The notes beneath the pieces were generated by a model. That model was not told the DNA's origin. It searched no databases and saw only the letters and a program-made list of their open reading frames with translations. From positions 280,076-332,536 of the forward strand of contig NW_019774258.1 in the NCBI RefSeq assembly GCF_001039355.2: a DNA stretch of 52,461 nt, written 5' to 3'. The position numbers and the translations under genes are program-made. Positions 32,851-44,800 of this stretch are shown in pieces; the stretch's first letter is position 1, and the number at the start of each line of letters is the position of its first letter. The stretch is from Lingula anatina. Its lineage: Eukaryota; Brachiopoda; Lingulata; Lingulida; Lingulidae.

Positions 32851-35800
32851 ATGCCAAACTCTGGACAAGAACCACCAACTGAAGAAGTCATGGCTTTGGA
32901 AAGCCTCCCAGGTGATTTGATGCACTGGTATAAACCTCCATGTAACTTGTCTTCCTTTCCAATTCTCAAAGTCATCTAAGTTATTTTCAAAAATACCCTG
33001 TTACAAATTTTTCTTTTACTTTGAATTTTCAAATGTTTTCAAGTATTACACTGTATCCCAATTCTCTAAATATTTATGTTTCGAATTATTTTTCAAATAC
33101 TAGAAATTATTACAATAAGATATTTATGTGATTGATAAGTTCTTGTACTTGTATAATCTCTGTGACCTGTTATGTAGAAGTGTTAGTACCAATAAAGATA
33201 ATTGTTAAATCTTGCTGTAATTTTAGGACTGTTTGGTTCATTTGAAGAAGGCTACATCCATGAGTATTATTTCTCTGAGACCTCCCATGCTCTGGCTCTC
33301 CTGCAGGGATTAAATCATCAGCGCGCCCAGAGCATCCTGTGTGATGTCATCATCTGCGTTGATGGACAAGACTTTCCCTGTCATCGTAATGTGTTGGCTG
33401 CCTGTTCGCCTTACTTTCTGGCCATGTTCACTGGTACGTAGACTATTCAAGTAAAAGGGATTGGTTGCTGCACTTTTTAATTTGTCAGAAATGTTTTTTG
33501 GGCTAATTAGTATAATTTGTACTAATTAGAACTAAAAATAATTGCATTCAAAAACTTTTTGAGTACTCTTAAGTGATTTCTTTGATTGAAATTAACAAAA
33601 ACACAGAAAAGAAAATTGTGAATCTAGTCAGGGTGATCTTCTTTTTGCTATCTTCATATATAGTGCCTTCATGATTGCATACCAGAGAATTGAGAGAAAG
33701 AGTGAGAGATTTAAAAGAATTCTTCATAATTTTCTAGGAGACATGAAGGAAAGTATTGAAAAGAGAATCAACATCTCTGGGATTTGTGCCAACATTATGA
33801 AACAGTTGATAGATTATGCCTACACAGCCAGTATAACCATAACCCGCGAAAACGCTCAGCAGCTCCTTTCGGCTGCCAATTTGGTCCAGATTCAGTCAAT
33901 TCGCGAGGCCTGCTGCAAGTTCCTCGAGAAGGAAATGGACCCCAGTAATTGTCTTGGGATTCATTGTTTTGCTGAAGCACATGTGTGCCTGAAGCTGAGT
34001 GAAAAGGCCAAGCAGTTCACAGAAGGCCACTTCACAGAAGTATCCCGCCATGAGGAAATTTTGCTTCTACCCCAAAATAAATTGGTTGAGTTGATAAGCA
34101 GCGATGAATTGGAGGTGGAAAATGAGGAGATTGTCTTTGATGCTGTTCTCAGTTGGGTGAAACATGAACCTGACACCAGGGCAGCAGTGCTGGCAGACGT
34201 TCTTCAATATGTCCGTCTGCCATTGGTCAGTCCCTACTTCCTGTTTGATAAAATGGAGAAGGAATCTGTTCTACGCCTGTCTCCAGATTGCAGAGCTCTC
34301 ATAGATGAAGCCCTGAAGTTTTTCATCTTGAAAGTAAGGGAATGAGTGGTTGGTATTGATTAGTTGAAAAATTAAACAAATGAAACCACTTCTGAAACAA
34401 TTGAATGGTATGGTACTAACTGCTGTACAGGGATTATAAATAAATCTAATTAAAATTTACACTAAGTAAGAATTTCATAATCTGCAAGTTATCCTTTCCC
34501 TTGCTGCATAAATATTTGGAGTTTATTTTTTCCCCATATAATTTCAGGACAGAAGACTTGAAATGGAATCACCACGAATCAGGCCAAGAAAGTGCATGGC
34601 AACCACTGAAATGATCATGACAATCGGAGGTGAAATCTTCAACAAGAATTACCTCAATTGCGTGGACTGTTATGATTTTCAAGAAGGACGCTGGTGGAAG
34701 TTGAAGGAGCTCCCATTCCCTCGCTGTCATCACAGTGCAGTGCTATCAGACAATCAACATGTTTACATTGCTGGTGAGTTATGATGATGATAACTTGATT
34801 TGGAGATCTTACTAATATTTTTGATTTAAGGCAAATTACTTTTTTTTTCATCAGACCCAAAATTGGATCCAAAATAAAAAAAAAAAAAAGAGAACACAGG
34901 TGCCAAATTTTGTTAATTATTTGTTTATCTACATGTATTTGTGATTTAAAATTTTTTATTTGATTTATTGTTTTACCTCACCCATCCCAACCCTTTAATA
35001 TAACTATAGTCCTGACTGTTACTGTATGGTACTGTCTGTTTCAGGTGGATTCAACAAAGACAAAGTTGTACTGAATAATGTGCTGAGATATGAGAAAGTG
35101 CTGGATAAATGGATTAGGGTGGCCAGCATGAATACACCCAGGGCAAGACACGGTAAGTATTTACTGTTACATAAGGATATTTCTCAAGACAAAATATTAG
35201 ATGATCACAAGTGAGGAAAAAGCTAGATAATGAAATTAGAACTTGATACACAAAATCAATTGTTGGTTAATGATTTATTGGTTTTGGTACACTGTAGATA
35301 TATGATAAAATTATTATAATATGATAATTCTTAATATTATTCAGCATATTTTTGTTGCCCTCTAGGTATGACAACCTTTAATGATATTATAATCATATGG
35401 TAATCATATTATAATGCTATTTCCCAATATTCTTCAATGTATCATTGTTTATCTCTAGGTATGACAACTGTAGATGGTGGAGATATTAAAATAATGATAT
35501 GATGATGATATAACAGTGATATTTTCTAATGTTATTCACTAGTTCTGTCATTATTTCACTCTAGGTATCATGACAACTTAATGGTGGGAATACTATGTTA
35601 TTTTAATGCTATTATAATGATATGATAATGATATTCCCCAATATTATTCACTTTGTCATTGTATCAGGTATGACAACTCTAGATGGAGTCATGTATGTCC
35701 TGGGAGGCTATGATGGTCAAGCCAGAGTGGACACAGTGGAGAAATACTGTCCTGAGACCAACACCTGGTCATTTGTCCAGTCTCTGGGTGTGGCGGTCAG

Positions 35801-36050
35801 CAGGTGTCAGGCTGTGGGCTTCAATGGATTCTTGTATGTCGCAGGTAGCTGTTCACTTTGCTATTAGTGTGACTTACAGTAGCCACTAATATTTTGCAAA
35901 ACTTGTCAGACGCATTACTATACAAAAAAATTTTTGGTCACAATTGTATGTCATTTGTACAGTTCATTTGTTAGTACTACCGGTACAGTAAATGCGCAGT
36001 TTTAATAGAAATGCATGTAATAAAATGCAGTGTGTGTGTTGAAACCATAT

Positions 36051-36085
<35 letters not shown>

Positions 36086-36179
36086 TTCAGGAGGTGTAGT
36101 TGACCCCAGTAACCAATGTACTGAGATGTTCCAGAGATATAACCCCAGAATTGACCAGTGGGAGACGGTGGGTAGATCT

Positions 36180-36221
<42 letters not shown>

Positions 36222-39200
36222 TAGGTCTTTTATATGGATTTATTATAAAAGATGAAAAATAATGATACCAGTTTTGAAACTCTGTGCCTTGATATTTGAT
36301 AATTACACATATTTGAATGCAGGTAAAAGGTGTTTTTGAGGCCTTGTTTGTTTGTTCAGCAATTAAATTTATTTTCAGGGTCATCATTTTGACTCAAATA
36401 TTCAAAAAAAAAAAAAAGATGACTAAGTTCAGTTTGCCCATTGTAAGGAAAGTTTGTCCTAGAAAAAACTTCCAAAAAGACTAAAATTGATTTGGCTGAA
36501 ATGATGGTGTCATTCAGATAGAGCAATGAATTACTGCAGCAACTTCCAAAAGTAGTCTCCATCTTGTTGATGATCTATATACAATTTGGTTTTATTGGCA
36601 TGTTTTTAAATTGCCAAACCTGTTAATTTTGATGGATAACTTATTAGATATATTACATGTATATACTGAAGCATCATTTTATTAAAAAAAATAATTTAAT
36701 CAGTCTTATCTCTACAGTTGGCCCCGATGCCGCAGCCTGCCTGTCTTAGCGCATTGTTGGTGGCCCGAAACCAGTTGTATGCAGTGGGTGGGACAACAGA
36801 CATGGTAACAGCCAGTCGTCAGCTCTGTCTGTATGATGTTGAGAGGAACCGATGGTCAGAGCTGTCTCCTATGACAGAGACCAGGTTTGATGCAGGTAGG
36901 TGCAATGGTCACAGCTGTCTCCTATGACAGAGACCAGGTTTGATGCAGGTAGGTGCAATGGTCACAGCTGTCTCCTATGACAGAGACCAAGTTTGATGCA
37001 GGTAGGTGCAATGGTCACAGCTGTCTCCTATGACAGGGACCAGGTTTAATTGATGCAGGTAGGTGCAAAAACAATGGTCAGTTTTGTGCCCAAATTTCAC
37101 TTTATGCACATATCTCATTAAATCATTAAATTTATATCCATATGCTGGATGTAAGGTACTGAAAATTATATCGCTTCCATTGATTCTCATTTTCTTTGTT
37201 CTTTCCTTTATTATGTACAGACACAGATGTGTCTTCTAAGTTGATTGTATCAAAATGACAGTACACTGATTATTTTGTTCTATGTAAAAAAGTACGTGTT
37301 GAAATAGAAATAAACTCATTTCAGTACAGCTATCTCTTGTTTTAAATTTTTGGTCAAAATTTGACCTACTTGTGTGCTCCGGTAGTGTACAGCACAGTGT
37401 TAGCAGAACATATTACGTAGTTCAAATGTCATTTTGCGGGTATTATATGAAACAATATTTTGGTATATTAAGTCACACTTTTTGAAACATTATGATGGAA
37501 TTTGGTGAGCTTATATGACTTCAAATGCATCTTAAAGAGGTATAAATCTAAATAATTCATTTTAATTAAAATTCATAACTTTCTGATAATTAAGATATAT
37601 TTATATCTAATGCACTTGGCTATATGTAATGAACAATTAATGTTGTATGTTATGAATGTTTTTAATATCCTATAAAATAATCAATGTTTTGAAAAATACA
37701 TAAAAGAATAAGAAAAACCTTTAGATAAGCTATTTTTCAAGGGAACAGTCTTAATTAGAATCACAATTAATAATCACAATCTAATATTTCTATGGATTTT
37801 GATGACTTATGTTGTCTGATTTCAGAAAGAATTAGAATAATCCTAAAGTTAACATCTTTAAACCCAATATTTATGGAGGATTTTCAAGACTAGAAATTCA
37901 CTTTTGATTTTACCTGATATTTAGTAATTAAAAATTAAATTACATCATGGACGTCATTATACTGATATGTTTTGAATAAATATGAATAACTTTAATCTTT
38001 ACCCTCTGTTAGTTGTCATTAATTGTAATTTTTTTTTGTGAATTCCTGGATATTTTAACATTTTCCCAACCGTTTATTGCCAGTAGTTGTGAAATTAGGG
38101 TTTTAAATTAATGTATTTTAGTTTGGTTGATAGGGCAGGTCAAAGGTCTGTGTACAGGCTCATTAATCTCATTCCAAACTATTGGTCTAAGTAGATTAAA
38201 CCAACTCTTTGGAGACTCTCGCTGATTGCATTCAGTTTAACAGCTTGTTTCCAATGTAGTTCTATATACATGTAATTACCAGCCTTTCTATATTATTCTC
38301 AATGCCAGGAGGGAGCATTTACGTGTATCTGTGAAACTATAAGTCCTTTAAATGTATTCAGTAAAATGAAACGAAATGAAGTCCTTTCTGATATTTTTAA
38401 ATATCTAAGCTGATTGTGTGAAGATTCCATTTGGTGCAACTGTGTTTAAAACAAATATTGAGGGGTGGGGATATGTATGGAGGGTGGGTGGGGCACTCAG
38501 GAAAATAAGGGGAGTATCCCCCAAAGCCTTCCTGTGCTTATGACTGAGTGGTTTAAAAAAACGAAGGGGGTCTTTGGTGGCCTCTCTCCCTTTGACCTCC
38601 TTACCCTTTGCGTACTTTGCTTTATTATGCTGTGCATATCTTAGAAAAACTGTGAAGGCAGAAAATGATGAGTTCAATTAGCCAAGATAAGCTAATCCTA
38701 TAGTTGAAAATGATTACCATATACCTCTTTTGTGATCTTAGGAAAATTTCCTACGGTGGTTCTGTTAAAAGAATAATAATTTCCAAATTAATTATCGCTT
38801 ATCATTATCTTTATTCAAAGGCAAAAAATATAGGAAAAGTATCTAGAGATTCGCATTATATTATCGAAAACTAGCGATTTTCCTTTTTGTCCAATTATCA
38901 ATATTTTGCCCAGCAGGGATCGAGCGGCCGGTACTTTTTGCTGCAAAAACTGTTCATTGTCTTCGATATCAAATTTTTATTTTGAAGATCCTTTGGATAA
39001 GAAAGATACTAGTTAAATCCTAAGTTTCTGATTACCTGAGGTCTCTCATCGCATATCATGCAGCTGTGCAACCTGTAAAAATTTCTATCGATGAACAAAG
39101 GACTGTCTGAAGTGAAGTCCAGGGAATCAATAATGACTACGCCTTATGAAGTAAGAAGTGAAGAAACCATCGGCCATGAAAAGGAGCTTCCTTCTTTAGG

Positions 39201-41801
39201 TGGTGATTATATAAATATGTTTGTTCAGAGACAAAGAACGTATTTAGCTGAAGAAAAAAGAATTTTAAAAGAAGATGTGGATGATCGAAACGGGTTTGAA
39301 AAAAGCGACGAAGAAGGACAAGAAGGTCAGCAAGAGACTAGCTCAGAGGTTGAAGGTATAAGTCAAGAAGAAGCATCATTTATTGCTGCATCTTTCCAAG
39401 TCACAAATGAGACTGCTTATTCAAGAAGAAAAGATTCAAAACAAATCCCCAAGTGTATGGTATGTGGTCCACCCAAAGACAATATCAAGAGTGAATACAC
39501 AAAGCTCTCCTCTTGTCCAGATATTGAAAAAGAAATTCGTGAACTTTTGAAAATACTTTCACCTCCAGATGATTCAGATGTCTGCTGTTGCAGGTGTCTA
39601 GATTTCATGAAGTCTTATCAGACCATGAAGAGGGAGATAATAGCTCTCCACATCGATGCACAGCTACATGTACAATTACATGACGATGACAATCATTCTG
39701 GGGAATCAGATTCAGAAGAACTTCAATTGAATAATGAAGGGAATAAAGGTCACAATCCAGATAAAGATGTTGATATGCTTATCAAGCATGAAAGTATTGC
39801 CATTAAATCTGCAGATGAAGATGATTCTGTTGGAGAACATGTTACCTCACAAAAACGCTTTAAGTGTCAGTACTGCGATAAAACATATACACAGAAAGAG
39901 GATTGGAGAGTGCATGAGAGAAGACATACTGGAGAAAAACCATTCAAATGTCAGCATTGTGACAAAAAATTTTATAGGAAATATTCTTGCGATCAACATG
40001 AAAAGCTGATGCACATAGACAGACCATACCAGTGTAAGGTTTGCTTTAAACCTTTCCCAACCACTAAAGACTGTGAGGAACATGAAAGTACCCACACTGT
40101 GCAAAGACCTTACCAGTGCCAATACTGTGACAGATCATTTGACAGGAAGGATGCATGGATTGAACATGAACGGATTCACACTGGAGAAAGGCCTTTTAAA
40201 TGCAGACAGTGTGGCCTGGACTTTATTAGAAATAATTCACGTGTAAAGCATGAAAAGATAAAGCATGGTTTATTTCCGGTGAAAAAAGTGAATGCTAAGG
40301 CTAAGGAAAGTGAGAAGAAGACCAGCTTGGAGATAAGACCATATAAGTGCCAACATTGTGATAAAACATTCAATAGAGTAAGTGAGCAAATTTTACATGA
40401 AAGAGTTCACACTGGTGAGAGACCCTTTAAATGTGAACACTGTCAAAAAGCTTTTACAAGAAAAAGTGCATGTCTTAAACATGAGTACAAACATAGTGTT
40501 AACTTTAAACCCATGGACTGTTCCAAGTGTGGTAAAACATGCATAGGAAAGAAGTCACTTGACTACCATATGAAAACTCACAGAAGACCTGGTGAAAAAT
40601 CATTCAAATGTGGCGTGTGTTGTAAGGAATTCCACTCAAATTTCCAACTGGATGAGCATGAAAGAACCCACACTGGGGAGAAGCCATTTCTATGTCAATA
40701 CTGTACTAAAAGCTTTGCCCAAAAGTCGACGTTGTTGTCGCATGAAAGGACACAACACACGGGCGAAAAGCCATTCAAATGTCAGTATTGTGAGGAGCAT
40801 TTCCCCACCAGATTATCTCGTAGTGAACACGAACGTTTCCACACTGGAGAAAAACCATTCAAATGTGATTTCTGTGACAAGAGGTTTGTAAGGAGAGCAA
40901 ATTGGAGAGAACATGTAAAGAATCACATGGGAATTAAACCACATGTTTGCTCTTTTTGCGGGAAAGGTTTTCTTAATAAACAGCCATGTGTTATACATGA
41001 AAGAACTCACACTGGAGAGAAACCATTTCAGTGTCAGTACTGTGACAAGAGGTTCATTAGGAAGGCAAAATGTAACGCACATGAAAGAACCCACACTGGA
41101 GAGAAAGCAGTCAAATCTGGAGACAAATTGAGAAATCTGGCTAAAGTTCACAAAAATCAGCATGTTGATGAAACGTTAAAGAGTCCAAACACCACTAGTG
41201 ATGCTGGATCTTTTATGAGCCACCTCTCAGAAAATGGATCCAGTAGTCAGCACCCTGATAACTCGTATGTTAATCAGAGTTCTGACAACATATTCAGGAA
41301 TCAGCAACCTGAACTGCCGTGTAGAGCTCCATATTCTAATAATGTGTTCCCTACACCAGAAGTGGTTTACCCTGGAGATAACCCTTTTATGTACAATATG
41401 TATATGCCAGGAATGTAATTTTAAAGTTATGATTCCTTTCAAGTTGGGTCTATCTGATTCTGTACCTATTGAAAATGGATCACTTATTTTGTGCTCTAGA
41501 ACTTTCAAAAAATGAATAACTTTTTGTCAGTAGTTTATGGTACAAAAAAAATGGGAAGTGAATCTAATGAAAGATGACGACATTTCTTTTTGTAAAATAT
41601 GGAATGATGTGAAGTGCAAAGTGTAAATAGATTGGTAGGTAAAGATCATTTCTAACATCTATGTGGAACACATTATATAGAAAATAACTAGATAAAAAGA
41701 TATACTTGTAACATAGAAATAAGCATGCTTGAAACTGAAGGTCTTAAAATCAGGTAAGATCATGTTATTTGCCCAAGACAGGGAATTTGTCTTTGACTTG
41801 C

Positions 41802-41847
<46 letters not shown>

Positions 41848-44800
41848 AACAACACATGAAAACATTAAAAACAAGGAGGTTACATTAATTCTATAAACCA
41901 TATATGTACAATGATGAGTGTTTTAAAGTTTTCCAACATTAGGCCTACACATTTAAATACAGTACTGAAGTCTGCTTTAACAATCAGTTGACTACGTAGA
42001 CTGAGATATCTGGACAGTTATCCCGAGGACGGCAGCCTTTTTTAACCACTGGAAAGCAACATCAGAGACAATAAGAAGTATCTAGTGTTTAGTAAGCATT
42101 ACATTACCCTCAGGATAATTGCCCAGAGGATAACAGTTTTATCTGATGGACGGTGTCATTCAGAGGCTAGCACTACCCAGTGTTGATGATACTGGGCCCT
42201 GGGGGTGGACTATTTACAGCACATCTGGCTATTGTACAGCCTTACAGTATACTTTATGGCACAAATGACTTTGGGGAATGGGTTATCATGTGAAAGTGTA
42301 CATTGAGACATTTTTCAGATAGAAGTAGCTTCATTAGATAATGGTAATTATTCATAATTGCGGTAGTAACTTTTCCATTTATGTCTCTAGGTGTGATGTT
42401 AGTCCATATTATCCCCTGTACATAATATGCTTTATTCATACTTTCTACCCCAGACTGAGCTGGTGAAAATGTACAGGCATAAATAGTTATAGTAGTAGTA
42501 CAAAAAAATAAATGTTATTACCTATAGTAATTATACAAAAAAAGGACATGTTATTTATTTAGAACTCTTTCTTGGCTTGTTTAAATAACATTTTTCTTGT
42601 TTTGTCAGTAATACAGGAGAATGAACATTAAATAGCGCACACATTACTGATTGTAGAATCATAAAACAAAGCCATATTCTTTCTGTCTACAATAAAATTA
42701 ATTATTGAGAAATATAAGTTATACAGCCTTTTGTTTGCTTTCTTTTCTTGCTTTGTGACATGCTTTTTATGCACAGACACAGATGTGTCTGTGCATAAAA
42801 AGCGTGTCAGATTGAAACACAGGAGTGATCAATCTTACTAATAGAAAACTGGCCTTAATATTGAAACCAAAATTTAGTGTACTTTGTTCCCAAAAAAATT
42901 GTTTGTTTATTTAGATTTTAGCCATTGCATTTTGTTATATATCAAGAAAGGTGTGGCCAATGCTCCAGCCCAATACTAGAGCAGCTGTATTCAAGTTCAA
43001 AAGTAAGCTTAATTGGTTCAGTTTTCATGAAGTTGTACCTTTTTTGTGTAGAAAAGGTTTTTCCATCAAAATTAAAAAAAAAAATGTTACGAACTTTTCC
43101 TAAAATTACAGAAAAGATTTATGGGACCAATATAAAGATGATGGTTTATTTTTCTGGAAGTTATACAGTTTTTGTGAAATTTTAAATTTTTCACATATCT
43201 GCATTTTTAAGGTGTGATTTTGAACTTCCATATACTTGAAGACCTTTGCTAGTCACATTTTCTGCTAAATAGGTTCCTTATTATTAAAAATTGATGATCA
43301 TTATGCTGTTCTACATTATGTAATATTGCATCAAAATTGAAGAAAATCTTATTTTGGGCACTGTTGCCATAGTGACCATTTAAGGAAAAACCCTGTCACT
43401 TACTCTTCTCAAACTTAAAGGAAAGAAACGCAGGACTGAAATACAACTTCATTTAGAAAACCATTTTTTTTTTTTTTTTTTTTTTGTGAAAATTTGATTT
43501 TTCACTTATCAGCATTTCCAAAGTGAGTTTGAACTTACATGGGCTTGAAGACCTTTGCTAGTCACGCTTTCTAAATATCCATGATACTTATTTTGTTGTT
43601 AAAAATTGATGGTGATAATGCTGTTAAGCATTATGCAATAATTGCATCAAAATTAAGGAAAACCCTATTTTGGACACTGCTGCCATGATGACCATTAAGG
43701 AAAAACTGTTACTTCTGATTCTCAAGCTTACAAAAGAAGAAACATGGGAGTAAAATACAGCTCGAGTTACAAGCAGCTTATTGACTTCTTTTTCTGGAAG
43801 TAACACATTTTGTGAAATTTTCATTTTTCACTTATTGGCATCTTCATTGTGGGAATTAGAACTCCCATGGGCATGAAGCCAAATGGTAATCAAAATTCCT
43901 AAGTGTCCATGTTATTTATAGTAGATATTTGAAAATGGGTGTTATTTATAGCATTAATTATTATGTAATATTGCATCAAAGTTGACAAAAATTCCTCCTT
44001 TGTGCACTGCCACCACAAATGTAAAGTTATGTAAAGAAAACTGTCACTTATTTTTATTTTTTTCTATTTACAGGAATGATTCTAAGGATTGACATACAGC
44101 TAAAATTAGAAATCTATGCAATTTGTTGTGAAATGTTTACTTTTCGTCATTCTGGCATTTTAAAAGTATAAACTTGAACTCTCGTGGGCCTGAAGCTTTA
44201 TGCTTTTTACAAATTTTACTTCCATCAGTATAACCTGTAGTGCAGAATTAAAATTTGTTGATTTTGCAGTTAAACAAAATGTATTATTGCATCAGAATTG
44301 ACAGTATTATATTTTGTGCATTATTATTTTCTGCTTTTTGTCTGTACATTTGACAGCTTTGCTGCCTTGTTAATACTATTTTTGTCCACTGAAAATTAAA
44401 AGAGATATGTATTATTGTTACAAAATATTATCCTTGAGTAGACTAAAGTGAAAGTAAAGCAGATCTTTAAAGAGATAAATTGAGAAACTGGTCTCATGAA
44501 AAGAATTCTAAATTTGGGGTTGGTCTGTCATGTTTAATTGGGGCCGTAGCGATAGTCCGAAGGTTCAATAGTCCGAAGGTTCATTGGTCCGAATGTTCAC
44601 TATAGAACCTTCGGACCAATGAACCCTTGATTAAAAAATCGATGAAAATGTTACCACTTTTCGGACCAATGAACCTTTGGACCAATGAACCTTCGGACTA
44701 TCGAGACGCCCCCGTCCAATTGCCACAGTTGAGAAAATACCTTTATTTTTTGTACTTTTAGGGTATCACCATGGGTGCTTACAATAATTAAATTATTTTG

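Larger units (their letters stand above)
41419..42755. other. 3' region of the zinc-finger gene within the KLHL intron
   Basis: Non-coding. An (AT)n microsatellite lies at 41808-41843. AATAAA at 42507-42512 is a possible polyadenylation signal. The short dispersed repeat copy 2 is at 42419-42476. Confidence 0.5.

Noticed and set aside
35366-35640. Possible additional KLHL kelch exons at the repeated acceptors
   Set aside because: Only the first few codons are copied; all intronic copies hit stops and lack the kelch sequence.
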